64,000 nucleotides of DNA from Pseudomonas sihuiensis (GTDB lineage: Bacteria > Pseudomonadota > Gammaproteobacteria > Pseudomonadales > Pseudomonadaceae): NCBI RefSeq assembly GCF_900106015.1, contig NZ_LT629797.1, forward strand, positions 4,898,001-4,962,000. The letters run 5' to 3'. The notes below the pieces were generated by a model, which was given only the letters and a program-made list of their open reading frames with translations, did not search any database and was not told the DNA's origin. Shown piece after piece: positions 36,364-45,663 of the stretch (the first letter of the stretch is position 1; the number at the start of each line of letters is the position of its first letter). Made by a program: the position numbers and the translations under genes.

Positions 36364-38937
36364 CTAGACGATGAAGTCATCCACGCTTAGTGCGCTTACA
36401 CCGACCAGTTTGATGGAAAAGTCAGCGTCGAGGTTGCCGCTGCTGTTGCCGTAGAGGATCAGGTCACTGCCGTCATGCGCGGCCCAGAGCTGCTTGGTGC
36501 CAGTGATAACGCCATCTTCCTTGAAGCTCCAGCCCTTGAGCGCGCTGAAGTCGAGCTTGTCCACTCCTGCCTCATTGAAACCATGAATCACATCCTGCTT
36601 GCCTTCGCCGATGCCGAGATCCTTGAGTGAGGTGAAGCGGAAGGTGTCGTCGCCTGCGCCGCCATGCATGATGTCCGCTCCGGCGCCTCCGATCAGCACG
36701 TTTTTTCCGCCCTCACCAGCATAGAGAGTGTCGTCACCGGCACCGCCGCTGAGGATGTTGTCGCCAGCGTTGCCCCGGATCACGTTGTTCAGCGCGTTGC
36801 CGGTCAGGTTGAGCCAGAGGTCTTGAGTGTCACTGGCGTCAAGGTTTTCCAGGTTAGCGCCGAGGATCAGGGTGGTGGCTTTGCTGGCGTCCGCCATTTT
36901 GTCCAGGACATCCTGGCTGACCCGTAGTTGCAGGGTGTCCTCGCCTTCACCTTTCTTCTCGACGATGCTGTCTTCGAGGGCGACCGTGGCCTTGGTACCT
37001 GTGCCCTTGACGATCAGGTCGACGATATAGGTATCGTCGCCCTTGCCGCCGATCATTCTGTCGACACCGCCTTTGCCGTCGAGGACGTTGTTGCCGGAAT
37101 TGCCGGTGATGACGTTTTTCAGCCCGTTTCCGGTGCCGTCGAGATGGTCGCTGCCCTCGAGAATCAGGTTCTCGACGTGGTCGGTGAGTTCGTAGCTGAC
37201 ATGGGCCTTGGCCGTATCGGTGCCTTCCTTGTCGTTTTCCTCCACGATGTCACCGATGTTTCTGACGATATAGGTGTCGTTGCCCTTGCCTCCAATCAGG
37301 GTATCGATACCAGCGCCGCCGTCGAGGATATTGTTGCCGTCGTTGCCCCGCAGGATGTTATTGAGTGCGTTGCCCGTGCCGTTTAGGGCAGCCCTGCCAG
37401 TCAGGATAAGCTCTTCAAGATTTGCACCGAGAGTGAAGTGAACGGAGGAGATGACCGTGTCCCAGCCTTCGCCGGCGTTTTCGTGCACCTGAGCATCCCT
37501 GTGAGTCACATGGTAGGTGTCGTTACCCTTGCCGCCGCGAAGGATGCTGGCGGTCTTGCCGGCATCGAGAACGTTATTGGCATCGTTGCCGATTATCTCG
37601 AACAGGCCGCTGCTGGCGATCTGTACGTTTTCCACTTCAAGCAGGTTAACCGCGCTCAGGTCGATCACTGCCGGAGCGGAGTTGCTGCTACCTTTGAAGG
37701 TGATACGCAGGGTGTCGTTGCCAGCGTCATAGTAGGTGTTCTCGTGATCCCGGTTGATCCACTCCAATTCGCGGATGTCATCAAGGACATAGAGGTCGTC
37801 GCCGTCCCCACCGACCATGATGTCGAGACCCTTGCCGCCGTCAAGCAGATCGTTTCCGGCACCACCATATAGTTGATCGTCGCCAGCCAGGCCGAATAGT
37901 TGGTCATCGCCGTCGCCACCATAAAGTTCGTCTGAGCCCGCATTGCCGGTGATCTTGTCATTGCCAGCGCCACCGAAGAGCCAGTTATGACGCTTGTCGG
38001 TGCCGGTAATGACGTCGTCGCCGCTCAGCAGGGCCATTAGCAGGTCAACCTGAGAAATAGTCCGGTATGAGAGGTAATCAGCTAGCTCGTCCAAGGTGGT
38101 TTGGGCCATGGCGCTAGCCTGATAGGAACCGGAGTTGCTCATGCCGTCGGCATAGAGGCTCTGGCCATTGAACTTGAGGCTGTCCAGCTTGCTGCCGGGC
38201 TTGAACGTGCCAGTCAGGGCGTCGTAGGTCAGCCCTAGCTGGCTGCTCAAGGAGAGGCTGTAGGAGTAAGAAGAAGTGGTCTGGGTCGCTCCGCTCTTTT
38301 CGGTCAGTTTCTCGTTATGGGTTTTGTTGTAGGTGTTGATGGTGAGCGTCTGCAGGGCACCAGTGGATTGGTAGTTGGCCTGCCCCACGAAATTAATCGT
38401 GTCCGAAAAAGTCTGACTGCCGTTTATCGAGGTTTCGCTGTTGGAATAGCTCGCTTTGGCTTTCGTGATGGACAGGCTCTTGTCGCTGCCATAGCCCCGG
38501 GCAAGGGCAATGTCTGCGTTGGCGTTGTTCTTGATGGTGGTCTGGGACAATGGCTGCCCGGCGATATTCTTCGTCGCGTAGTTGTCGTTCAGGGAAAGCT
38601 TGTTGTAGCTGGATGAGTGATTACTGTCGGTCAGCTTGATCTCACGGGAGCCGTTGACCCAGCCGATATGTTTTTTATTCTCGTCCAGCAGTTTCGTAGT
38701 GTCGTAGCGATAGAGCACTTTCGCCGAGAGGTTTGCAGGCGTTCCCACGAATGGGTTGTAGTCGTCAAATCTGGCCCAGGAAACCTTGCGGGTCTCTAAC
38801 TGATAGGCTTGGAGGGCAAGGGCGCCCGTGATGCCGTCTACATAGCCGTTATTGGCGTTGCCATTGAAGCTGTAGTTCAGGGCATCGATGATGTTGGTAA
38901 GCAGTGCGAAATTGTCGTTGGTCTTGATTATTGCCAT
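36364..38937 (-). CDS. RTX calcium-binding protein secreted by type I system, novel N-terminal region
   Basis: 857 residues with no signal peptide and no cysteine that I can find. Residues 1 to about 305 begin MAIIKTNDNFALLTNIIDAL and are rich in Ser, Thr, Asn and Tyr, with beta-like alternation (SYSYSLSLSSQLGL); I recognise no domain, and there is no HExxH or GxSxG motif. About 19 GGxGxDxUx nonapeptides lie in five clusters (about 319-384, 464, 527-560, 607-640 and 716-765), with spacers such as ENLILEGSDHLDGTGNGLKN. The end resembles the serralysin C-terminal domain (DKLDFSALKGWSF) and finishes with SVDDFIV, a type I secretion signal. Richer in A/T than its flanks. Function unknown; adhesin or matrix protein are guesses. 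Confidence 0.88.
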   Translation of the reverse strand: MAIIKTNDNFALLTNIIDALNYSFNGNANNGYVDGITGALALQAYQLETRKVSWARFDDYNPFVGTPANLSAKVLYRYDTTKLLDENKKHIGWVNGSREIKLTDSNHSSSYNKLSLNDNYATKNIAGQPLSQTTIKNNANADIALARGYGSDKSLSITKAKASYSNSETSINGSQTFSDTINFVGQANYQSTGALQTLTINTYNKTHNEKLTEKSGATQTTSSYSYSLSLSSQLGLTYDALTGTFKPGSKLDSLKFNGQSLYADGMSNSGSYQASAMAQTTLDELADYLSYRTISQVDLLMALLSGDDVITGTDKRHNWLFGGAGNDKITGNAGSDELYGGDGDDQLFGLAGDDQLYGGAGNDLLDGGKGLDIMVGGDGDDLYVLDDIRELEWINRDHENTYYDAGNDTLRITFKGSSNSAPAVIDLSAVNLLEVENVQIASSGLFEIIGNDANNVLDAGKTASILRGGKGNDTYHVTHRDAQVHENAGEGWDTVISSVHFTLGANLEELILTGRAALNGTGNALNNILRGNDGNNILDGGAGIDTLIGGKGNDTYIVRNIGDIVEENDKEGTDTAKAHVSYELTDHVENLILEGSDHLDGTGNGLKNVITGNSGNNVLDGKGGVDRMIGGKGDDTYIVDLIVKGTGTKATVALEDSIVEKKGEGEDTLQLRVSQDVLDKMADASKATTLILGANLENLDASDTQDLWLNLTGNALNNVIRGNAGDNILSGGAGDDTLYAGEGGKNVLIGGAGADIMHGGAGDDTFRFTSLKDLGIGEGKQDVIHGFNEAGVDKLDFSALKGWSFKEDGVITGTKQLWAAHDGSDLILYGNSSGNLDADFSIKLVGVSALSVDDFIV

Positions 38938-39221
38938 CTGAGAACATTCTTCCTTGAATTAAATATGTCGGCATGAAGGGCTCCGACGTGGGCCCTACCT
39001 TCGGGCATGCCTGCGTCAGATGTTGGCGCTAGACAAGCAGGGCGAGCCTCAGTACCTGGCAAACAGTCCGCTGTTTTCGATGCATCACGAATCCAGTGGC
39101 GTAACGCTTCGCTATGGCTGCATGGCCGCCGAATGTAGGACTGCGCAGAAGACCGAAGCCGGGTACGGCTAGTTGTGATGCGCCGGATTTTATAATTCTG
39201 CTTATGGTGTGAAAAGGTGGG

Positions 39222-40844
39222 TTAGCGCATTGTGCGATCCCCGTACAGCTCCACCCGGTTACGACCACCGTGCTTGGCCTTGTACAGTGCCTCGTCGGCG
39301 CGCTTGGACAGTGCGTTGCCATCCAGGCCCGGTTGCAGCATGGCGATGCCGCAGCTGAAAGTGCAGGACAGGTCCTGCGGCTGGGCCGGGTAGTGGATTT
39401 CGGCGAAGCGCTGGCGAATCTCTTCCAGCACCTTGAGCGCTGATTGCTCATCGGTATCGGGCAGCACCACGGCAAATTCCTCGCCGCCGTAACGACCGAT
39501 GTGGTCGGTCTTGCGCAGGCGCTGCTTGAGGAACAGCGCCAGGCTCTTGATCACGCGGTCGCCCATGGGGTGGCCATAGGTGTCGTTGACCTTCTTGAAG
39601 TGGTCGATGTCGAGCATGGCGAAGGCCAGCGGCTGCTCGTCGCGACGGGCGCGAAAGCAGGCGTCTTCGAGCAGCTGCAGGGTATGGGTGTGGTTGTACA
39701 GGCCGGTCAGGCTGTCACGCACCATGCGCGCCTTGAGGTTGCGTGCACGGGCCGCGCGGTTGCGCACGGTGGCGATCAGATGGCGTGGCTTGATCGGTTT
39801 GGTGAGGAAGTCGTCGCCGCCCTCGCTCATGGCGTCGAGCTGCTTGTCCAGGTCGTCCTCGGCCGACAGATAGATGATCGGAACGCTGACGTAACGGTCG
39901 TTGTGGCGGATCACCTTGGCCAGTTCGGTGCCGTTGCAGTCGGGCATGTACATGTCGAGGATGATCAGGTCTGGCTGGAATTCGGCCAGCGCGTCCATCG
40001 CCTGAATCGGCTCGGTCAGGGTGTGGGTGAGAATGCCGGCGCTGTTGAGCACGCGCTCGGTATGGGTCGCCTGGGCCTTTGAGTCGTCGACGATCAGCAC
40101 CTTGTACGGGTCGTACTGCGAGACGTGGGTCAGTACCTCGATACGTTCGAGCAGGCTGGAGGCGTCCAGCGAACCGGTGAAGAACTCCTGCCCGCCGGCG
40201 CGCACTGCGGCCAGGCGCGTTGGGGTGTCGGTATCGCAGTGGCTGAAGAACAGCAGCGGAATCTTCTGCTCCAGACCCTCTTGCACCGAGTTGGCAAGTT
40301 CCAGACCGGCGCCGGCGAAATCGACGTCCATGACGATGGCAGCCGGGTGGCGCTCGCTGATGGCGGCGCGGAAGGCGAGCTCATCACTCAGGGCCTGCGC
40401 CGCCAGGCCGAAGAAATCCAGTTGCTGGGCAAGACGCTCGGCGCGCTGGGCATCCTGCAGGGCCAGGTACACCGGTTTGCGCAGTGGTGGCAGGAAGGTC
40501 TGTTCGAAGGCATCGCTATGACGCAGACCGGTTCTCGACAAGCGCTGCATGGCCTGATTGAGTCGGGCGATCAACGTGCTGTTGAGGCGACCGCGATTTT
40601 CCACCACTTCATCGAGGCTGACGCCAATGCTTTGCGCCAGCTGCGCGTGCTCGATCTGCTCGAATCGCTCGGCGTAACGCAGCAGGCGCAGGTTGGCCTC
40701 GGTCAGCTCAGCCATGCCGGCATCGTTCCATTCGCTGCGTTGCAGGCGCTGCCAGACTTCCAGCACCTGGCGTGCCTGGTGAATCACGCGCTGGGCGAAA
40801 TGGTGCTTGAGGCGATCTCGACTGGGATCCGGGTGCTCGGTCAT
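39222..40844 (-). CDS. gcbA: GcbA-like response-regulator diguanylate cyclase
   Basis: 540 residues. The N-terminal helical part (1-130) is followed by a degenerate receiver (about 133-235), then a canonical receiver (VLIVDDSKAQATHTERVLN; acceptor Asp in DLIILDMYMPDCNG; Lys in FLTKPIKPRHL), then GGDEF (about 370-535) with GGEEF at 453-457. The inhibitory-site RxxD (RKTD, from 444) lies five residues before it, so it should be active and product-inhibited. PAO1 PA4843 (GcbA), adjacent to ctpL and affecting attachment and dispersal, has this architecture (memory). Here the RTX/T1SS cassette separates gcbA and ctpL. Confidence 0.88.
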   Translation of the reverse strand: MTEHPDPSRDRLKHHFAQRVIHQARQVLEVWQRLQRSEWNDAGMAELTEANLRLLRYAERFEQIEHAQLAQSIGVSLDEVVENRGRLNSTLIARLNQAMQRLSRTGLRHSDAFEQTFLPPLRKPVYLALQDAQRAERLAQQLDFFGLAAQALSDELAFRAAISERHPAAIVMDVDFAGAGLELANSVQEGLEQKIPLLFFSHCDTDTPTRLAAVRAGGQEFFTGSLDASSLLERIEVLTHVSQYDPYKVLIVDDSKAQATHTERVLNSAGILTHTLTEPIQAMDALAEFQPDLIILDMYMPDCNGTELAKVIRHNDRYVSVPIIYLSAEDDLDKQLDAMSEGGDDFLTKPIKPRHLIATVRNRAARARNLKARMVRDSLTGLYNHTHTLQLLEDACFRARRDEQPLAFAMLDIDHFKKVNDTYGHPMGDRVIKSLALFLKQRLRKTDHIGRYGGEEFAVVLPDTDEQSALKVLEEIRQRFAEIHYPAQPQDLSCTFSCGIAMLQPGLDGNALSKRADEALYKAKHGGRNRVELYGDRTMR

Positions 40845-41101
40845 GGGCCGACTTCTATAGGTGGTTAAGTCAGTGGTGGCTTGATGCTATCACTTGCTGG
40901 AGGCGCTGACATTGCCGTCGATCAATTGGCGTCGGTATTTCTGTCGAATAAGCGACAGAAATGTAGTTTTCCCTTACCAGCGGTAAGTTTGCCCCTCTGC
41001 CCTGCGTTTTGCTGTGGGCTTGCCTTATAGTGCGTAGCAGGTCGCAACCCGTTGGTCGGGTTGTGGTCGAACACTCGAATTCGCTTGAAAAGGACACTGC
41101 C

Positions 41102-42163
41102 ATGCTGGACTGGAAGAATCGCGCGACGAACTCGCAAGACGGCGCCGCCAAGACCTCAGGGGGCGGTCGCAGTGGCGGCAGCCTGATTGCCCGAGCTCTG
41201 GGCGGCCTGATCGGTGTCTATCTGCTGATCGCCTTGGTGGTCGGTTGGTACTGGAGTCAGGAACCGTCTGCCTTCCAGGTCCAGCAGCATGCGCAGAATT
41301 CGGCGCAGCAGGCGCAACGGCAGATGGTCACCGGTTACACCTCGGTGGAAACCCTCAAGCAGGTCGCCAGCACGCTGCTCGACAAGCCGGGCGGCTATCT
41401 GTCCAACGATCTTGCGCCACCCGGTCTGTGGCTGGACAACATGCCGAGCTGGGAATACGGCGTGCTGGTGCAGGTACGCGATTTCTCGCGTGCGCTGCGC
41501 AAGGACTTCGCCCGTTCGCAGTCGCAGTCCACCGAGGACCCGGACCTGGCCAAGGCCGAGCCGCGTTTTCACTTCGACAACAAGAGCTGGGCGTTGCCGG
41601 CGTCCGAGTCCGAGTATCGCGATGGCATCAAGTCGCTGGACCGCTACCTCGCTCGTCTGGCCGACCCGGCGCAGAGAAACGCGCAGTTCTATGCGCGTGC
41701 CGACAACCTCAACAACTGGCTGGGTGATGCCGGCACACGTCTTGGCTCGCTGTCCCAGCGCCTGTCCGCCAGCGTGGGTCAGGTGCGCCTGAACGAGAAA
41801 CTGCAGGTGGGCAGCGATGCCGAAGAGTCCGGGCTGATTGGTGAAGGCGGCGTTTACGAGACGCCCTGGCTGCAGATCGATAACGTGTTCTACGAGGCTC
41901 GCGGCCAGGCCTGGGCGCTGGCTCATCTGCTACGCGCCATCGAGGTGGACTTCGCCGACGTGCTGGCGAAAAAGAACGCCACCGTCAGTGTGCGCCAGAT
42001 TATTCGTGAGCTGGAGGCCGCGCAGGCCACCCTGTGGAGCCCGATGATCCTCAACGGCAGCGGTTACGGTGTTCTGGCCAACCACTCGTTGGTGATGGCC
42101 AACTACATCTCCCGCGCCAATGCCGGCATGATCGATCTGCGTCAGTTGCTGAGCCAGGGTTGA
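41102..42163 (+). CDS. DUF2333 family membrane-anchored protein
   Basis: 353 residues, function unknown. The short cytoplasmic arm is Gly/Ser-rich and is followed by one transmembrane helix (ALGGLIGVYLLIALVVGWYW, about 33-53). The large periplasmic domain contains SVETLKQVASTLLDKPGGYL, PSWEYGVLVQVRDFSRALRK and ALAHLLRAIEVDFADVLAKK. The start at 41102 (MLDWKNRATNS) has AAGGA 7 nt before it. The stop overlaps the Nudix start (TGATG). Divergent from gcbA. The pair with the Nudix gene is conserved in Pseudomonas (memory). Confidence 0.9.
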   Translation: MLDWKNRATNSQDGAAKTSGGGRSGGSLIARALGGLIGVYLLIALVVGWYWSQEPSAFQVQQHAQNSAQQAQRQMVTGYTSVETLKQVASTLLDKPGGYLSNDLAPPGLWLDNMPSWEYGVLVQVRDFSRALRKDFARSQSQSTEDPDLAKAEPRFHFDNKSWALPASESEYRDGIKSLDRYLARLADPAQRNAQFYARADNLNNWLGDAGTRLGSLSQRLSASVGQVRLNEKLQVGSDAEESGLIGEGGVYETPWLQIDNVFYEARGQAWALAHLLRAIEVDFADVLAKKNATVSVRQIIRELEAAQATLWSPMILNGSGYGVLANHSLVMANYISRANAGMIDLRQLLSQG

Positions 42164-42711
42164 TGGTCGCCATTTCGGCAGCGGAGGCGGCGCATCGTGC
42201 TGCCTCCGACCGCGAGCGGGTGGCCTGGGTTGACGAACACGATCGGCCACTGGGTGGTGTTTCCCGGGCCGAAATGCGCGAGCGCCGGCTGATCGGGCGT
42301 GGCACCTACATTCTCCTGTTCAACACGGCCGGTCTGCTGTGTGTGCATCGGCGCACCCTGAGCAAGGCGCTATATCCCGGTTACTGGGACGTGGCGGCCG
42401 GCGGCATGGTGCTCGAAGGCGAGGACTACCGCCTCTCCGCTGAGCGTGAATTGGCCGAGGAACTGGGCATCGTCGATGCCGACCTGGTCGAGCATGCGCA
42501 CTTTCTCTATGACGCTCCGGAAAGTCGCCTGTGGTGCATGGCCTATTCGGCGGTATCCGATGCGCCGCTGGTGTTGCAGCCGGAAGAAGTACTGGAAGCG
42601 CGCTTTATCAGCGTCGAGCAGGCGCTGGAAGAAACCCATCGTCTGTCCTATTGCCCCGATTCGCTGGCGGCGCTGGAGCGCTACATAAACAGGCCGCTTG
42701 CGGCTAGCTGA
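42163..42711 (+). CDS. Nudix hydrolase
   Basis: 182 residues. A perfect Nudix box (Gx5Ex7REUxEExGU) reads GMVLEGEDYRLSAERELAEE followed by LGI. The preceding WVDEHDRPLGGVSRAEMRER and GRGTYILLFNTAGLLCVHRR resemble the YfcD/IDI-like Nudix subgroup rather than MutT. The substrate, a nucleoside diphosphate-X compound, is unknown. The ATG lies inside the stop of the preceding DUF2333 gene, so translation is coupled. Confidence 0.92.
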   Translation: MVAISAAEAAHRAASDRERVAWVDEHDRPLGGVSRAEMRERRLIGRGTYILLFNTAGLLCVHRRTLSKALYPGYWDVAAGGMVLEGEDYRLSAERELAEELGIVDADLVEHAHFLYDAPESRLWCMAYSAVSDAPLVLQPEEVLEARFISVEQALEETHRLSYCPDSLAALERYINRPLAAS

Positions 42712-43120
42712 TGTCCCTCTCTCATTTATGGGAGACGACTGCATGGATGCAGGAGGTAGGGCGACGCAGGATGCCCAAGCCGAGGGTGCCCGAAGGGCGG
42801 GAGAGGGTGTTTGTGTCGGCACTTGTATTTCGTCGAGCTTGGCTCGTAGGGTGCGCCTTCACCTCGAACAGGGGGCCTTGGTGCGCACGGCGCACCCAGC
42901 GGCGTCGCGGATTTCGAGCGTGCCGTGCGCGATGGCGAACGGCGTCGCCAAAGTGCCGCACAATGACGCAAATTTGGTCTTAGCAAGCCCGGCCTTTGCC
43001 GTTACACTGCGCGGCCTTTTCGGCGGACGTCTGTCCGCTTGCGCTGCCCCTGCCTGAGTGGGGCTTCGCGGCTGAACCCGTTCAGCCAGTCGCTATCCTG
43101 ACCCCTACGAGGACAAGCCG
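42712..43120. other. 409-bp spacer between the Nudix and SUI1 genes, no gene seen
   Basis: It holds a GC-rich low-complexity stretch (about 42720-42810), a diverged family C pair (GTAGGGTGCGCC at 42846 and GGTGCGCACGGCGCACC ending 42897) and the leader of the SUI1 gene. Short open frames here show no family resemblance or start signal. Confidence 0.6.
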
Positions 43121-43492
43121 GTGGTCAAGAAAGCCTCTTCATTCTCCGCCCTGAGCGGTCTCGTCTATTCCACCGATGGCGGTCGCCATTGCCCGGATTG
43201 CAACCAGGCGGTGGATGCCTGCATCTGCAAACAGACACGCATTCCCGATGGCGACGGTATTGCCCGTGTGCGCCGTGAGACCAAGGGCCGTGGCGGCAAG
43301 ACCGTCACCACCGTCAGCGGCGTGCCGCTGGCCGAGGAGCCGCTCAAGGAGCTGGCCAGCGCCTTGAAGAAACGCTGCGGCACCGGCGGCGCACTCAAGG
43401 ACGGGGTGATCGAGATTCAGGGTGATCACGTCGATCTGCTGTTGGCCGAGCTGAGCAAACGCGGGTTTACCGCGAAGAAGTCCGGCGGCTGA
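43121..43492 (+). CDS. SUI1/YciH family translation-factor-like protein
   Basis: 123-residue homologue of eukaryotic initiation factor 1. The N-terminal cluster CPDCNQAVDACICK supplies four Cys in zinc-ribbon spacing. The SUI1 core (about 50-120) has RRETKGRGGKTVTTVSGVP, LASALKKRCGTGGALKDGVI and EIQGDHVDLLLAELSKRGF. E. coli YciH binds the 30S subunit and discriminates against poor initiation complexes; the role in Pseudomonas is unproven. Starts at GTG with GAGGA 7 nt upstream. Upstream of speA by 121 bp. Confidence 0.93.
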   Translation: MVKKASSFSALSGLVYSTDGGRHCPDCNQAVDACICKQTRIPDGDGIARVRRETKGRGGKTVTTVSGVPLAEEPLKELASALKKRCGTGGALKDGVIEIQGDHVDLLLAELSKRGFTAKKSGG

Positions 43493-43500
43493 TAAGCCCT

Positions 43501-43573
43501 TTTCTAAACTTCGATGACGTTAGTACGGTCAACCGCCGAGCAAACGTCATCTTGCTTTCATAATTTCTAAACT
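43501..43573. promoter_or_regulatory. Inverted and direct repeats in the speA leader
   Basis: GATGACGTT (43513-43521) and AACGTCATC (43543-43551) are a perfect 9-bp inverted repeat around 21 nt. TTTCTAAACT occurs at 43501-43510 and again at 43564-43573, framing it. Possible operator or attenuator hairpin 62-100 nt before speA; a CATAAT at 43559-43564 might be its -10. Confidence 0.4.
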
Positions 43574-43613
43574 GGCCGCCAGCAAGGTCAGGCTTTTCTC
43601 ATGGGAGAACCCG

Positions 43614-45527
43614 ATGTCCGCACGACGCACCCGCAAAGACGACGGCAGCCAATGGACCGTAGCCGATAGCCGTAGTGTCTATGGCATTCGCCATTGGGGC
43701 GCCGGTTACTTTTCGATCAACGATGCCGGACGTATCGAAGTGCGTCCCAATGGGCCGGACAGCCAGCCCATCGATCTTTATCAGCAGGTCGACGAGCTGC
43801 GTCAGAGCGGCCTGTCGCTGCCGCTGCTGGTGCGTTTCCCGGACATTCTGCAAGATCGCGTGCGCCGCCTGACCGGTGCCTTCGACGCCAGTATCGAGCG
43901 CCTGGAGTACCAGAGCCGTTACACCGCGCTGTACCCGATCAAGGTCAACCAGCAGGAAGCGGTGATCGAGAACATCATCGCCACGCAGAACGTCTCCATC
44001 GGCCTCGAAGCCGGCTCCAAGCCCGAGCTGCTGGCCGTGCTGGCGCTGGCGCCGAAGGGCGGCACCATCGTCTGCAACGGTTACAAGGACCGCGAGTTCA
44101 TCCGCCTGGCGCTGATGGGGCAAAAGCTCGGCCACAACGTGTTCATCGTCATCGAGAAAGAGTCGGAAGTCGCCCTGGTGATCGAGGAGGCCGCTGACCT
44201 CAAGGTCGCGCCGCAGATCGGCCTGCGCGTGCGCCTGTCCTCGCTGGCATCTTCCAAGTGGGCCGACACTGGTGGCGAGAAGTCCAAGTTCGGTCTGTCT
44301 GCCGCGCAGATCCTGCAGGTGGTGGAGCGCTTCCGCGCTGCCGGGCTGGATCAGGGCATCCGCCTGCTGCACTTTCACATGGGTTCGCAGATCGCCAACA
44401 TCGCCGACTACCGCAAGGGCTTCCGCGAGGCCATCCGCTACTACGGCGAGCTTCGCGCCATGGGCCTGCCGGTCGATCATATCGACGTCGGCGGCGGTCT
44501 CGGTGTGGACTACGACGGTACCCATTCGCGCAATGCCAGCTCGATCAACTACGACATGCAGGACTACGCCGATGCTGTGGTCGACATGCTCAAGGAGTTC
44601 TGCGACCGCCAGGAAATCCCCCATCCGCACATCTTCTCCGAGAGCGGCCGGGCGATGACCGCGCACCATGCCGTGCTGCTGGTGCAGGTCACCGACGTCG
44701 AGCGGCACAACGACAAGGTGCCGGAGATCGACGCCAGCGTCGAGCAGCCGGAAGTGTTGCAGGTGCTGATCGAACTACTGGAAGACAGCGACCCGGAAAT
44801 GGTCGCCGAGACCTACTGGCGCGCCACCCACTACATCGAGGAAGTGGCTGCGCAGTATTCGGCTGGCAAGCTCAGCCTGGCGCAGAAGGCGCTGGCCGAG
44901 CAGTGTTACTTCGCCATCTGCCGTCGCCTGCACAACCAGCTCAAGGCGCGTCAGCGCTCGCACCGTGCGGTGCTCGACGAGCTCAACGACAAGCTGGCCG
45001 ACAAGTACATCTGCAACTTCTCGGTATTCCAGAGCCTGCCGGACACCTGGGCTATCGGCCAGATTCTGCCGATCCTGCCGCTGTCACGCCTGGACGAAGA
45101 GCCGCTGCGCCGCGCCGTGCTGCAGGACCTGACCTGCGACTCCGACGGCAAGATCCGTCAGTACGTCGACGAGCAGTCGATCGAGACCAGCCTGCCAGTG
45201 CACGAGATCCGCGAGGGTGAGGACTATGTGCTGGGCATCTTCCTGGTCGGCGCCTATCAGGAAATCCTTGGCGATATGCACAACCTGTTCGGCGATACCG
45301 ACTCGGTGAACATCTACCAGGGCGCCGATGGCAGCGTGGTGCATGCCGGCATCGAGACCCACGACACCATCGAGGACATGCTGCGCTACGTGCACCTGTC
45401 GCCGGAAGAGCTGATGACCCACTACCGCGACAAGGTGGCCAGCGCCAAGATCAGTGCCCGTGAACGTACGCAGTTCCTCGATGCCTTGCGTCTGGGACTG
45501 ACCCGCTCGTCCTACCTGGCGTCGTAA
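43614..45527 (+). CDS. speA: Biosynthetic arginine decarboxylase
   Basis: 637 residues. PLP-dependent arginine to agmatine conversion, entry to putrescine and spermidine. Alanine-racemase fold III type: PLP Lys110 in [13 protein letters not shown]; phosphate-binding region [37 protein letters not shown]; active-site Cys-like region with [15 protein letters not shown]-terminal [20 protein letters not shown]. Start at [11 protein letters not shown] with GGGAGA upstream. Followed by a REPIN probably acting at its 3' end. Confidence 0.96.
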   Translation: MSARRTRKDDGSQWTVADSRSVYGIRHWGAGYFSINDAGRIEVRPNGPDSQPIDLYQQVDELRQSGLSLPLLVRFPDILQDRVRRLTGAFDASIERLEYQSRYTALYPIKVNQQEAVIENIIATQNVSIGLEAGSKPELLAVLALAPKGGTIVCNGYKDREFIRLALMGQKLGHNVFIVIEKESEVALVIEEAADLKVAPQIGLRVRLSSLASSKWADTGGEKSKFGLSAAQILQVVERFRAAGLDQGIRLLHFHMGSQIANIADYRKGFREAIRYYGELRAMGLPVDHIDVGGGLGVDYDGTHSRNASSINYDMQDYADAVVDMLKEFCDRQEIPHPHIFSESGRAMTAHHAVLLVQVTDVERHNDKVPEIDASVEQPEVLQVLIELLEDSDPEMVAETYWRATHYIEEVAAQYSAGKLSLAQKALAEQCYFAICRRLHNQLKARQRSHRAVLDELNDKLADKYICNFSVFQSLPDTWAIGQILPILPLSRLDEEPLRRAVLQDLTCDSDGKIRQYVDEQSIETSLPVHEIREGEDYVLGIFLVGAYQEILGDMHNLFGDTDSVNIYQGADGSVVHAGIETHDTIEDMLRYVHLSPEELMTHYRDKVASAKISARERTQFLDALRLGLTRSSYLAS

Positions 45528-45546
45528 ACCGCCTGCGGCAACTCCG

Positions 45547-45645
45547 GTAGCCCGGATGCAATCCGGGGATGGTGCAACGTCGGACATCGTTCCCGGATTG
45601 CATCCGGGCTACGGTGCTGCTCTGTGGGAGGCGCTTCAGCGGCGA
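45547..45645. repeat. Family A REPIN and a lone family D half-unit after speA
   Basis: GTAGCCCGGATGCAATCCGG (from 45547) faces TTCCCGGATTGCATCCGGGC (ending GCTAC at 45612). A GTGGGAGGCGCTTCAGCG unit follows at 45624. It lies in the convergent spacer between speA and the DUF2214 gene. Confidence 0.85.
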
Positions 45646-45663
45646 TGCTTTGCGTCTCTCGGT

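Noticed and set aside
37000..37990. Tandem DNA repeats inside the RTX gene as a mobile or satellite element
   Set aside because: The periodicity is explained by the nonapeptide-coding RTX motifs and follows the reading frame.
36364..38937. The RTX protein as a serralysin-type protease or RTX lipase
   Set aside because: Only the C-terminal repeat/secretion part resembles serralysin; there is no zinc-protease HExxH motif and no lipase GxSxG.
39029..39221. A small gene upstream of the RTX gene
   Set aside because: Open frames here are extensions of shadow frames of gcbA; the segment more likely holds the RTX promoter, although I could not fix -35/-10 boxes.
42698..43057. A 119-codon frame in the Nudix-SUI1 spacer
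   Set aside because: It starts inside the Nudix gene, crosses repeat DNA, is Arg/Ala-rich and has no start signal or recognisable domain.
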